From contig CAJNOQ010002136.1 in assembly GCA_905250885.1 (NCBI GenBank), positions 1 through 26,033 of the forward strand: a stretch of DNA of 26,033 nt, given 5' to 3'. The notes beneath the pieces are model-generated. The model was not told where the DNA came from and did no database searches. It was given only the letters and a program-made list of their open reading frames with translations. Source of the stretch: Didymodactylos carnosus (Eukaryota > Rotifera > Eurotatoria > Philodinida > Philodinidae). Below are positions 9,842 through 21,775 of the stretch, one piece after another (the stretch's first letter is position 1; the number at the start of each line of letters is the position of its first letter). Made by a program: the position numbers and the translations under genes.

Positions 9842-10645
9842 GGCATGCACCAATACCAATCATTATTGAAGACAATATTATTGGCCATCCAATAATATTG
9901 GGTCCCAATATTTTTATATACCCAATCTACTGGGACCAATAATATTGATCACCCAATATTTTGGAACCAATAATATTGCACAATAGTACTGGGTTCCACA
10001 ATACACTGGATTGCAACTTTTTAACCTTAATATCATTTACCTTCATAAAAACGTGAGGAAGCATATCCCGATCGGGATTAGGCATGCACCGATTAACAAT
10101 CGATGTTAGGGCATCCAGCAAAGTCGTTCCAAATCAGTTATAAAATAGCACTTAGAGCTGCGGAATGTCTTATTTTGTAGAAAAATGTTTGCTCTACCAA
10201 ACTGGAGTGCAAAAAGACATTTTAGTGTTATCTGCGATATATATAAGCATCCAAAACTGAGCAAAATTGCGCAAAAAGCGACTGTCGATTATTTTTCTAT
10301 GATTATAGTGCGTTTTCGATCTATTGTATTTTCTCTATATATAACATTAAAATTTGTGTGGCACTTCAGTTTGGTAGAGAAAACATTTTCCTACAAAATG
10401 AGGCGGTCGGCAGCTCTGAGAGCTTTTTTATAACTGATTTGGAACGACTTTGCTGAATACCTTAATATTAATTATTAATCGGTGCATGTCCAATTGGGTT
10501 ATTTTTGATTCAGAACGGGATATAAAGCGTGCTTCTGTACTGTAAAAGTAGGCCGAACTCAAGTGACACAATACCCATAATATTGTGAAAACCCAATAGA
10601 TTGGGTGACCAGTACTATCGGGATCCAATAGATTGTATTGGGTCT
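9842..10645. repeat. CCAATATTGG word cluster, split by a later insertion
   Basis: Two blocks, 9842-10020 and about 10493-10645, are made of the words CCAATA, TATTGG, ACCCAAT and ATTGGGT in both orientations. Examples are CCAATAATATTGGGTCCCAA and AACCCAATAGATTGGGTGAC. The blocks flank a foldback element at 10079-10492, and the duplicated flank of that element carries cluster-like sequence, so the cluster is older. The left block begins AGGCATGCACCAATACC, close to the terminus of the inserted element. Confidence 0.65.
10079..10492. mobile_element. hAT-like foldback MITE, 414 bp
   Basis: Long terminal inverted repeats of about 130 nt: the left arm starts TAGGCATGCACCGATTAA, and the right arm in reverse complement starts TGGACATGCACCGATTAA. 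Both arms continue with CAGCAAAGTCGTTCC, CAAATCAGTTATAAAA, and a shared CTCTACCAAACTG near the inner end. The centre of about 150 nt is single-copy. Flanking octamers ATCGGGAT (10071-10078) and ATTGGGTT (10493-10500) agree at six of eight positions, which suits an old 8-bp target duplication. Terminus style and duplication length point to the hAT superfamily. It has no transposase of its own. Confidence 0.75.
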
Positions 10646-12150
10646 AAATACACAGAAGGAATTGATCTTAAAAATGATTAGAAATTTGCTTTTATCTATC
10701 GTCTTATTCAAAATCCAACCTTTCTAGGAAAAAAAGGAGAGACGGATCGACGCCGCATGATGCTTATAATATAAAGTGGAAGAGCAGAACTCTCAAATTT
10801 GTCATAAAAGCGTATGCCAAAAACAACACGATACAAACTAGATGTCAATCACGTTGCGCGGAACTTACTAGTGCCGTGCGAAGCGAAATATTTGCATCAC
10901 AAGTTTTACTGCATATTTACAATACAGTCGTGCATATAAAGGTTGTACTATACTAATGATGAAATTCGGTGAAATCTGGCAACAGCCATGTTGGATTATG
11001 CCGGAAATCCGTTGCCCGGCATCCCTGCCGGAAGATGTCGGAAAAGATCCGACCGGGTCCTCCGAGTTTCAGACATTGGACTTCACTGGATTTGGCAGAA
11101 TGTGACCAGTTTTGAGGTTAAAATAGCTTTAAATTTTTTCTTTCATTTTCTATTGGTTCTACAGAAACTTTTTTCGCCATTTTGTTCAAAAAAGTTTCCT
11201 AAACTTTTCACAATACCTCTCGCCAAAATAGCAAATCTTCGAGATTATCGAATGTGTTGGATATGAAAAAGCACTTTTCCCTGACTCTGCATGAACTTTA
11301 TTTTTTCTTTGTGTTTATATGTTTATAAAATTCTAAAAGGCTAAAATTTTGCACACAAACCACATTTCTAGTATTCCGGATGCTGTAAGATATAAGCGGG
11401 TATTTTTTCTATTGATTAATCGAACGTTAGAATCGTATCTATCTCTCAATCATCATTATTCTTAACATTCTGTTCTATTCAATGATAAAAGATAGACTTT
11501 CAGCATATTTCAAAATCAGTCAGAATAATTTGTACAAGGTCCCCCATAAATATTTATTTAAAATAAGCTGTTATTAAAAAGTTTAGTGATCGTCATTATT
11601 ATACGTATAATTTGTAATTTACATTCTTTATTACAACTGTCCTTTTCTTTTTCGCAACATATATAAAATTAAATAATGGAAGGAGATTACTCACAAAAAC
11701 ACTTTAACGACACTCATTACAGACGAGTGTACACCAATGCCATCTTTTGTTTTAGCTGCACGATGCTTGTAAGATAAGATTTCAAATATCTTATTGATTC
11801 CATAAGCGAAGTGTTGACATAAATTGCGTGCTTCATGCGTGGAATGTGGTAGTAATACCTCTCGGTACCGCACTCCAATTAATACATAATTAAACAAAAG
11901 TAACTATAAAAAAGTTATTTATTGTGTCATTGGCACGTGTACACTGAAAAACATTTTCTGCAGGAGAAAAGCAGTACAATTGTTACTATTACTGTGTAAA
12001 CAACATGGTAACAGTACTACAGATTTTAAACAAAAACCAAAAATGAAGCAATTTTTTTACATCGTTAACATATCATACTAACAAAACAAGAATTATGGTC
12101 GATAAATGGTTATAAAAAACTTGACTATCAATCGTATTATATTCGCTTAT
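10646..12150. other. Gene-free spacer with one GC-rich patch
   Basis: No supported gene. The only clear structure is the GC-rich palindromic patch near 11000, listed separately. A minus-strand open frame of 68 codons at 11691-11897 has fairly natural residue composition but no recognisable domain. Confidence 0.45.
10997..11075. repeat. GC-rich self-complementary word cluster (GCCGG/CCGGC)
   Basis: A short patch, much richer in GC than its surroundings, built of CCGG-containing words in both orientations. GCCGGAAATCCG is followed by GCCCGGCATCCCTGCCGG and then by GTCGG-N7-CCGAC, each able to fold. It has the same style of construction as the AT-rich clusters elsewhere in this window, but with a different word. 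Confidence 0.5.
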
Positions 12151-12154
12151 AAAA

Positions 12155-12481
12155 ATGGATTCACAACCAAGAAAATATCCGTTAAAAGTTGTAAGTCTAC
12201 AATACAAATACGACTATGGTATATCGAGTAAATTGCGAAAAATGATGAATATTGGTACATGAAGAAGGCAGTTATGGTATAAAGAGCGCAACATCAAAAT
12301 GGAATAGGAAGCAGGCGAATCAATAGCTATTGATTATCTATTACAAAATGTCAATTATATGATAAATTTTGATCAACCAATATTTTTAGCCAAAGATACA
12401 AATTGGAAAAAAGTAAAAATTAGAGAAATCATTTTTTGGCGTGCAGTCAAATTAATCATGAAATATTGGCATTTTAAGTAA
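12155..12481 (+). pseudogene. Decayed retroelement tail, probably Penelope-like (post-GIY-YIG region)
   Basis: In the plus strand, an ATG at 12155 opens a frame broken by several stops. The last open piece (12308-12478) reads through YMINFDQPIFLAKDTNWKKV and then KIREIIFWRAV. That order (IxFDxPxxLAKDxNWKKRKIREAxFI) is what I recall from the segment after the GIY-YIG nuclease in Penelope-like elements. The reverse transcriptase and GIY-YIG cores were not found, so this is a short, dead fragment. The assignment is inferred from motif memory. Confidence 0.45.
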
Positions 12482-13911
12482 ACAGTAACGATGAAATAGA
12501 AATGAAGATATGTTCAAGGTGGGCAATATTCCCATATTGCTTAAACATAAAACAGCATTTAAGTTCATATATGTTCAAAGAAAAAAAATTGTAGAAAAGG
12601 TCCAGTACAAGTCATACATCTAGTCGTATGTTTTTCAATATTTTTGATTCGAGTTGAAATTGAAACTCATATTTCAGAAAAATGTGTGGTAAATGTCATA
12701 TAAATTATATGTTTATTTTAACTATAAACCAAAAAATAAAATCGAAATCATTTTTCAGAATTCTTAATAGAACTAAAATCGCCATTAATACCAGTCATCA
12801 TCATTCTCTTTTACAGTTTCCAACACAAACGGCGTGCATACAAAAAAGTTTTGAAGAATTATGGTGTCATATAAATAAGATTATATGCCAATAATCTTAT
12901 ACCAATGAGCACACTTCGCAAGCCCTCAAATACGTACCGGTTGTATCTGTAACTTCTGGGAACCATGTATTCTTGTATTACCATTTTATGTACAACCGAT
13001 TTCCTTTTAGATTGCTTGTATTATTCATTACAGCGAATCAAATCAAACTTCTTATTACTTTATTGTTACATTTTATTGCATTCTTCATAAGGAAAACAAC
13101 AAATGACTATAGTAACAACGATAAATCATTATCGAGAATAGAAAACAGAAAAACATTTTTAAAAAATCAACTATTTCCCAAGAAAGGATAAATAAAGGCG
13201 AAAACATAGTTCTTATTGTACAAAAACCACGAAAAATATTTGAATAATCACAGGTTTAAATTAACAAACTCAAATAAAAACAATAACAACCCTTTTTTTT
13301 GATTTAACAACTTTAGAGCGAAATGTATGTAATTATGATAAAACTCAAAGTAGAAAGTGTAAAAGTAAACAAACGAAAGTAACAATCATATACAAACGAA
13401 AAATAGGTGTCAAAAAGCAACATGCCTATAGAAAGTCCAAAGTTGTACATATAGATGAAAAGCAATTCCGGATCAGTTTAAGCTAGCAGCCACAAATGGT
13501 ACAACTAGTAAAGGAAATGATTTACTCATAAAAAAGCGAAAGATGTATGTGATTATAACCTAAATAGATTATTGGAAATCCTTTTATAGGATCCTGGTTG
13601 AGCTAAGCTCTATTGTGCGTCGAAAATAACAGTAAAAAGTTCTTCCGATAACCCAATAAAAAAATCAGCGTACAAATGAATATATAAGTTCTTTTTTTCG
13701 CTGGAAATGAACTTTTGAGTCTTGTAAAAATACGAGAAAAAAAAGAAGAGCATCGAAACCATCATGATACTGTTCTGTCGAATAGAAACGGAACAAAAGA
13801 AAAAATGTAACAAGAATTGGGCAAAAAATGAGACGGGGACGGATACATTCCATAAAGATAAGAAAGGCAAGGCTGGTTTTCTTGCTTATTCTTCAATCAT
13901 CTTTTTTCGTT
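12482..13911. other. Gene-free AT-rich spacer
   Basis: No supported gene. The open frames at 12682-12894 and 12973-13191 are short, low in complexity and lack splice context. The part next to 13911 should include the 3' UTR of the minus-strand coiled-coil gene; I could not find a clear polyadenylation signal on that strand. Confidence 0.45.
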
Positions 13912-16900
13912 TTAATCATCATCATTGGTTGCCGCTCGGAAACAGTAGTACTCATCCGATGATACTTTTCTCTGTTGATGATTTCTGTTGTTATTTTGAT
14001 ATGAAGGCGTTTGCTGTTGTAACCAATGATCAACCTTTTCACAAGAATCGTAACTTTTTGAACGAAATAAAATTGATTTAACAGCAATAACTTGTCGTTG
14101 ACAGTGTGATTGAATAGGTGTACAGTCACCACCTCGTCCTCCGCGACAAGAACGGTAGCCTTCATCTGATGTTTGTCGATCAATATTCAATCCATTTGGT
14201 GATAAGGAGATAGCTGTAGCAGGAGGTAGCTGTGAATCTTCATCGACCGATAATAAAAATTCATGATCTCGTTGTGGCGATGACGGTGTAACTGAGAAGA
14301 AAGATTGATTTTAACCGGCTATAACATGTGAAATAGAAAAAATACCCAAAGATAACTACGGCATGTTACACGATAGAAGTCAGTATATTAAGCAGTCTCT
14401 TTTTAACAGAGTTAATATTCATAAAGTACCGGAAGCGAGTGACCGTAATTTAAAACATAACAATTTATTGAAATACATGCATTAGAAGAAAAAAAAACTG
14501 GAATTTATTTCAAATCAGTGAGTGGTTAATCTGTCTTCACAATAGTTTAGATACAATACTCACATAAGGATTGTCTGGGTGAAGAAGTTGCTATTGATGG
14601 TGGTGAAGAAGTTGCTGTTTTCGATGAAGACGGTGATTGTTTTTCTTTAATATGACGCACAATGGGCAAAGTAGGCAAAATAGCTTGCGGTAGTAAATCA
14701 AACGATGATGTTTCAGAGTAAGTATCTTCGACAGCTGAATCAATGACAGATGAAAAAATATGTTCATCTTGTTCTTCCGGAATTATGTCTTCATTTTCTT
14801 GTTTGCCATTCGATGCCTGTTCTTGATCTTGTTCTGTAGTGGATTTTAGCGTCAGTTGGCTCACTGTCGATGATAAACTTAGTTGTCGATTATCTAATTC
14901 GCTTAAATAAGATTCCAAACTTTGTTGAATAAATTCGAGAGTTTTTATCGCTGGTTTAATTTCATATTCATACATTGGCATTGATTGCATAGTATCTAGA
15001 TACGAGGAACGAATTGTATTGTATAATTGTAACATTTGACTTGTATGTTTAATAGCAAATGTCTAAAGGAGAAAATACAGATTAGTAAAAGCATTTACCA
15101 ATCAATACATTTAGATATATCTATAATTCATCTATACGCACACTCAAGTATCTTAATGAGCCGTGTTCGGCTCACACAATCATCTTAACGCAGGAGTCGA
15201 ACATATTTATACTACGTATGTTATTTAAACTCAATAAATATTCGAACTCTCTTTCACTCACCCTTTTGTTCTTTTTGTTCGGTTTCTTTTTTGCTATTGT
15301 TGAACCTCCATATTTGTTCAATATGTCATTATCAAGCTCCTTCTTATATTCGACTGATTTTTTATCATAAATGATATTATTTGACGATATTTGTGATAAA
15401 TTACTATTCATTATTTCGTTACTATCACTGTTAATACTATCAGATTTTTCTAAATGTAACGGTGAAAAATATCTCGGTAATTTCGTAGCAGTGGTAACGG
15501 GAGGAGATTTTAATGTGTCTGACAGTGTCGGATATGTGGATAAAGTGACTGAATCAGAATCATTCATGTAAGACGGTAGTATTATTTGTTCTTCGGACGG
15601 TGTTCGTTCATTTGTGAAGGTGGTAATATTCGACGAAGGAAATAATGGTGAAATTAAACCAGTGGTACTAGGTGAAGGTGTATCAACTAAATCATGTTCA
15701 CACATTTGTTCGTATAAATAAGATAGCATTGTTTTTATTTGAGCAAGTTTTTCTTCAGTTTTATGTCGTTCAATAGCAATACTGAAAAATCAAAAAAAGA
15801 TAAGATCTAAGATTTAAGATTACTTAATAACTTACCTTTCTTCTGCTAATGCTTTTAATTTATTCGATTCATTAGTAAATTCTTCATAGTTCTCCTTATT
15901 TGTTGTGTCTACAGATGCTAAACAATTTTTAGTTGATTTACGACATTTTTTAGATGTTCGAGTTAATGTTAATAATTCTTCACGTTCCGTTCGAAGTTGA
16001 TCGATTTCTACAGTCATGAACAACATTATATGAAACACAATAATATTTCTTAAGTAAACAACGTACTTTTTTCGAGTATAGGCACTTTTTTTGCACTTTC
16101 GTTTAACAACACTTCATTTTGTTTACGTTTCATTTGATATTTAGTCCAATCTTCTTGTATTTTCTAAAAAAAACTATGAATTCCATAAAAAGCAGTACAA
16201 AACAACATCTAGACAAACATACATCTCTTCTATTCGTAGCTGTTTTTTGTGCTTCTTCTGATGCTGTTATCCGTCCTTGTAATTCAGCTTCTTCTCTAAT
16301 AAATAATAACAAATATACGGACATGTTATTCCAACATGCAGATAATTCTTTCTTACTTTAATAATGGTAAATCAGATTCAATAGCTGCTAGATTGTTTTT
16401 CAATAATTCTCTATATTCCGATTTATCATGTCGCCTTTTTAATTCATCTTCAAAGCGCCTATAAAGATAAATAGATATACTTGAAGAAAAATAATAAATC
16501 AATCATTTTTTCTACATACTGTTTATCTTTCAGAGCTTGTGCAAGTGACGAATAACGTACTCTCGATCGTGAACGTAAATGCGACATTTGAGCACGCTGG
16601 AATAAAAAAAAACATGTGTCAAAGTAAATGTACAATCTGCGCATGTTGCCAGACAAATATATCAAACATTTCAACGCCATATACAGTATTATAAAAATCA
16701 ACTTATCTCGCAAAATGTCTTGGCATATGTAAGACAAAAACCGAAAAAATGCGAAATTAGAGCATACTAGTTGTCTTTTGATGGTGTTATTTCGATTAAT
16801 TTGTTTATTCATTTCTTGATACTCTCTTTGTAGCTCAAACATTTCATTGATAATAAATTGAGAATCTTGTGCAATTTTTTCATCATTATATTTTTTCTAA

Positions 16901-17151
16901 AATAAGATAAAAAGATATTTTAAAAAAAATTCTTTCTTGTCTTTTTCTTTTCTATTTTACTCGTTGTCGAAGTAACGTTTGAATTTCACTTTTAATTTCT
17001 GATAAACGTCGATTTATATCTTGAGGGCGGTCATAACTTGTTGATGATGAATTTGACCTAAAACAGCGATTAGTGAAATATAAGGACAGTATAAGATACT
17101 GCTGACATACCGTGGCTTTTTTTCATCTTCTTGGTCAATTGTATCACTCAT
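13912..17151 (-). CDS. 728-residue coiled-coil protein, family not recognised
   Basis: Eleven exons on the minus strand keep one frame: 17151-17111, 17057-16961, 16896-16768, 16596-16520, 16458-16357, 16295-16223, 16163-16067, 16007-15836, 15781-15262, 15062-14564 and 14291-13912. They sum to 2187 nt, 729 codons with the stop. The start ATG is followed by an acidic segment (SDTIDQEDEKKP). Residues about 20-260 are charged, Gln/Glu/Lys-rich and read as coiled coil (LSEIKSEIQTLLRQR, FELQREYQEMNKQINRN, LRTEREELLTLTR). A long Ser/Thr/Pro-rich, probably disordered stretch follows (exon 9), then a second helical region in exon 10 (SQMLQLYNTIRSSY) and a Ser-rich C terminus ending in three aspartates. 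Most introns are 50-61 nt; three are longer (171, 199 and 272 nt). No catalytic or named domain is visible. It is likely a cytoskeletal or scaffold protein, which is inference from composition only. Confidence 0.83.
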
Positions 17152-17896
17152 TTTGTTTCGAGAAACAACAAAAAACCACCTTGACAATTCAATAAATCAT
17201 ATGCACACCTACAAAACAAATAAATAAACTCCCTATGATCAACAACACTATACGTAAACACTATGTCTGATGCGAAAAGTTACTTTTTAGTAGTGGAACT
17301 GTAATGTATGACAACCTCTACTTCTTACTCTTATGTCCTTACTCTTATGCTAATCGTTCTGTTTTTCTCTCGGCTTTCATGACTTACCATAAAAGAAATT
17401 ATTTGGAAGAAACAAATAACAACAATAACTAGAAAATTTTTCTTTTTATAAAAAAATTTCTATTATTCATTTACGAATGAGAAGATACGGTTAATACTAG
17501 TGTTTGTTGAGTATGTAAACAGATGTAATTGATAATAATATAAATGAAGTCATCTATCGTTTACGTCTTTTTCTATTGTTACCATCGCCATACATTCAGT
17601 CATAGACAAAAAAATGAACGACAACAAATTATTAAGAGATTATGCTGAAATATAAATCTAGAACGTTATAAAATAAAGTTATGCAGAAGTATAAGAGCAT
17701 ATGAAAGAGCAAACCACTATAAACAGTTTAGAACGAGTTTCAAAAGCGATAAAATTACGTTTTAGTCTGATAACTTGTTTATAGAAAGCCACGACAACCA
17801 ATATATGAGCAGCCTCTGCGACATGTTTGTATAATAATTATAGTTTGAAATAAAGGGAAGAAAAAAAGAACGTCTTACATATATGTAAACGTCATG
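17152..17896. other. Upstream spacer of the coiled-coil gene
   Basis: No gene seen. It presumably includes the promoter of the minus-strand gene starting at 17151, but no TATA box or other element stands out. Confidence 0.4.
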
Positions 17897-18101
17897 TTGT
17901 GACGGTGGCAGTTTCGAATAAACTATGGCCTTTACTAAAAACTGGAAGACTGAAAAGATGAAAGGTATATATGATTGATCGAAAAGAAATTTTCATCCAA
18001 TCCTACGTCTTTTCTGCGTTTCATTTCATTCCAGGCTTTCAGTTTTTAGTAAAGGCCTATATATATACAATTTTCTTTATTCGAAATTGCCATTGTCAAA
18101 A
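17897..18101. mobile_element. Short MITE with inverted ends
   Basis: The left end GACGGTGGCAGTTTCGAATA matches the reverse complement of the right end, GACAATGGCAATTTCGAATA. Further in, GGCCTTTACTAAAAACTG occurs at 17928 and as its reverse complement near 18040. The right arm carries a small AT-rich insertion (TATATATA) relative to the left. About 205 nt in total, with no coding potential. The target duplication is not clear, so the superfamily is unassigned. Confidence 0.7.
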
Positions 18102-21100
18102 TGGCCTACAATAAAATCCAATCAAAACGTAAAATTGTATCTCTACCCTTTACTGTACTTTTAGTTGAGGTTCGACCAAAACTTCATACATCTACCTGTC
18201 AAACTGTATTTTTCTCCGAATTTTAAAAATATTAGCCTCACTAATGAGTGAAGAAATGGCGACAATTTATTTGCCAAATTATATACACCTAGAGTTGCCA
18301 TCAAGGTTCACCGATATTTCAGCGATATAAACTTTCAATCTGATAATATCAGATTAGCATCATAATGATGCTATGTGTATGAAAATGAAGTTTTCGGCTA
18401 AATAAAACCGAATCGCGAACATTCGACTGTGCCACCCTCTCTCTTCGGATTTAGATATATCGACGCTAAGCTCTGTTCTAGGACAATACCTGAGTATCAG
18501 GTAAACTTTTTATGCTTGACCTTCCGGTATCACTTCAAAATGCGGAGTGTTACTCGGTGACGAGATGGAATGTTGTTGAGAATGGTGGAAAACATGTTAA
18601 AATACGTTACCAATGAAACTCGTAAATACTTTGACAAATAACGACATTTTTCAAGTATGTTTTAAGCTTAACATTATCTTTAATACAAATAACACAGAAA
18701 TCTAATTCGTCTACTGTGTATACTGAGAGGAACAGCACTCTGTAGAGAGACCATATATACGTAAAGTCATCTTGAACTTATTATTTAAACTTTCTAACTG
18801 AATACCGTCAGTTAACCGCGTTTTTCTAAAAAACCATGAGTTACCATGCTCTAATCTGAAACTGCTCGGTATGACGGTGGTCCTCGAATCCACATCGCGT
18901 TGCTATTGAGAGTATCGCTCAGTACACCGTACCTTCAGAGTTTTGCAACTTTTTGTTTTGCTAGTTATAGAAGTATATAGGGCGACAAATAATTAAAGAA
19001 GTTTCAAGTTTCTCGTCCCTGACTATCGGACTGCGCGAACTGTCACTCGAGTTGCACAATGACACGGACGACTATCATCTCTGGTTGTCGACCACTCTAC
19101 GAAATAATTGAAAAACTATCAGCAATATTCATTCTTAGTGGCAGTAGTTTAATAATACTGCACGGTTAACGACCGATATACCACGAGGTGTTTCAGAGAG
19201 TATATCGACGGTCGCATTTTGCTAGAATACAAGACATCGACCGAACAAAAAGATTAGCGTACTTTTAATCAAAGATGTTAATCCATCTTATTACATCACA
19301 CAAAGTAACAATTAAATTAATTAGAGATCGATCACTTTTCTTCTACGTTATTAGATACTTACCACCTATTTTCGTATTCTATTTTTCCATGCCGATCTTA
19401 AGGTTTTTCCGTGCAGTTCCGTCCACTTCATACGAAAGTACGAACCGCGAAAGTTTCAACATGTAGGTTTTATAATAGTAAGGAAGGAAATAAAAGCCTC
19501 CAATCGCCTCCCAAAAAAGCGTAGGAGACATGGTTGTCCTGAACATCAAAGTTTACAGTGAGTCTCTTTCCTTAATTGTCTGGATGGCAGTTGCCAACTG
19601 GTCCAAGACACAATAGCAGTCGCTTTTAATTCTGCTGTAACAAAATCTACTGAAGTATATCTTATCTTAGAGTCTTTTTGTTTGGAACAGGTTTGAGCTC
19701 AGAAGGACGAGATCGGATTTCTTCTTTCGCGATTTCATTTTTTCAGGTTACTTCTACGGTTTTATTCAATACAAAAAGAAAAAAAGAAAATGTTTTTCTC
19801 AGTCTACTAAACGTTTAGCTATCGAAAATGGAAATAATAAGAAACCTTTCCTTGTCGTTGGCTTTTATCGTTACTAAAATTATCATTACTTCGATTGAGT
19901 TTCTGCTTCTTGGCTATGACTATCCATGTCTTCAATGTTGTTTAAAAATCGACGATTACTGCACTTTTCTGAAAAGTCGCTGTTTAACCGCAATATGTCG
20001 GCGACTGTTTTATATATCGCAATTAAACGTTGATTATTTTGCGAGTCAAGATTTCTCAAAACATCGCGATTAGTTGTCGGTTTTTGGTTTTCTAATCATT
20101 CACCGTTTCAGTTTGCAGCTGATCAGGTATATAACAAACATGAATTTCAACAGCAATTGTCTCTGTTTTTTTCAATTTAATCTTTTCTTTTAGATTGAAT
20201 TTTTTGCGAGATGCGTCTAGGGTATTTTTCGTGATCTCCTTAGAATTGACTCGTTGTTTCGACAAGGGTCAGCATTTGAATCGAAGGATCCGATGAACAA
20301 CTGGAGTTCTGAGCGGTATCTCAAACCGATTAATCGAATGAAGAGAGCCCGAGTAGTCAGCACTACCATTAAGAAATTCAGTAAAGTGCAAAACAATGAA
20401 AAAAAGCAAAAATGAAATTTCTCATAGGCGGATTCGGTATAAAAATCTTGTCGACTAATAGAGAGACAAAGAATCGCACCAAGCGAACGCCAAGTCACGT
20501 AAAAGTCGCCGATTTTTAAGCGTTAATACCACACGGATGGTCATGCTCATCATTTTCATCTGACTATTCTCATTTTCGAAAAAACTTTTACGACAGATTT
20601 CGTTCAGAAAAATTGGGATCTAGTTGGAGTTTGATTTTTTCACGCCCGTAGGACTCTAGTTTCTAGTCTACTCAGTTATAAATTGTTTTCAGAACAACAT
20701 AAAAATGTTTTCAGACAAATAAGCACTCAGTTTTTTTAAAATATATCACTGCTTATCGACGCGAAGCATAAAAAAGCTTACCAGAGCTCTTTATTTTGAG
20801 TTCAGTCCAGCCCATGGACTCAAAAAAACTGATCTATGCTGACTCCAGTCGATCGAGTAAATAGTCTAATAGACTTTGCAAAATTTTTATTTGGCCATCG
20901 CATGTCTTATAAAACATGATAAGGATGATTTTAATTGTTTGTATTGTCAACAAACTCGAAAATTTTTGGGATCATGAACTTGGACTGGAATTAAAAGTCG
21001 TTAAAAAGTAGGTAGTTACTTTTTATCTTCGTTTTGAGCACACTGCTGCACCCTTGCTCGATACAGAACGTTAAAAATATGTTCAACTTTAGAAATAAGA

Positions 21101-21127
21101 AATTGTCATAAGTATGTTTGACAACAA
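18102..21127. other. Long gene-free stretch with scattered hairpins
   Basis: No supported gene across about 3 kb. The texture differs from the AT-rich spacers: fewer homopolymer runs and many short inverted pairs, such as CGACCGATATAC facing GTATATCGACGGTCG near 19169-19215. Open frames at 18711-18893, 19275-19466, 19828-20073 and 20217-20498 lack domains and splice context. It may be decayed mobile DNA, but no family can be named. Confidence 0.45.
20797..20835. repeat. GAGTTCAGTCCA palindromic patch, left copy
   Basis: TTTTGAGTTCAGTCCAGCCC is followed at once by ATGGACTCAAAA, a near-inverted partner. A related palindrome, GGACTGAACTCAGTCC, lies about 0.9 kb downstream near 21728. The two copies bracket the decayed coding stretch at 21128-21500. 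Confidence 0.45.
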
Positions 21128-21500
21128 ATGACTCTCGTCCGAGGTATTGATGTTGATGTTTCCAAATTGATAATTTCGGATGATGAACCGAAAAAGAAGA
21201 AAATAAAATGTTTTGATCAAGAATTTGAAGATGATGAAAGTAGTAGCCCCAGTCGTGAGAATAAAGAGGGAGACAAACATAGAAGTGTATTAGATGATTA
21301 AAACACATTACGGGAAATAGAAACTAATAATCATCGACTATTAGACGAGCTGAATTTGTAATTAGCATTAAAAACCGATAAAGATCCTCTGGCCTCTAGA
21401 ATTTTTACGTGAAAATCAAAAAACGTATCCAGCCTATCAAAAGTAGCTTGGAAAATACATTCAGAATTCGCTACAACAGCTCGGCGGAACGAAAATTTAG
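21128..21500 (+). pseudogene. Decayed coding stretch, family unknown
   Basis: An ATG at 21128 opens 57 codons to a TAA at 21299: a lysine run (EPKKKKIK) and an acidic serine-rich part (EFEDDESSS). The same frame continues after the stop as TLREIETNNHRLLDELNL, then hits TAA at 21359. A further piece (LALKTDKDP) leads, after a one-base frame change near 21392, to EFLRENQKTYPAYQK, a stop, and LGKYIQNSLQQLGGTKI. The residues look biological over about 120 codons, but stops and a shift break the frame. It resembles an old gene copy or transposon domain. I do not recognise the family, and no introns of normal form rescue it. Confidence 0.4.
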
Positions 21501-21719
21501 CTCTTCTGGACTGGTCGTAACTGAACAGCGATCAAGTATAAATCCAGAACAAATTGATAATGTTTTATTGATTCGTTCAGTGAAAATAATTCGTTGTTTT
21601 TTGTTTTCCACGTCGCATTGTTTTATCTCTACAGAGCACTGCAGAGTGTTTGCTCATAAACAGATTTTAACACTTTTTGCGTGTATTAGTTTAAGAAGAT
21701 ATAAACAGTTTTCTAGTTC

Positions 21720-21775
21720 ATATGAACTGGACTGAACTCAGTCCAGATCATACGGAGCTCTGCGGCTTACCAAAC
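21720..21775. repeat. GGACTGAACTCAGTCC palindromic patch, right copy
   Basis: TATGAACTGGACTGAACTCA is followed by GTCCAGATCATA, giving a near-perfect palindrome centred near 21735, with GAGCTC downstream. GAGCTC also lies next to the related patch at 20797. No open frame is associated with it. Confidence 0.45.

Noticed and set aside
11691..11897. 68-codon minus-strand frame with natural-looking residues
   Set aside because: No family resemblance and no exon partners; kept only as a note in the spacer entry.
18870..18905. Possible tRNA T-arm (CCTCGAATCC)
   Set aside because: No matching acceptor, D or anticodon arms around it on either strand.
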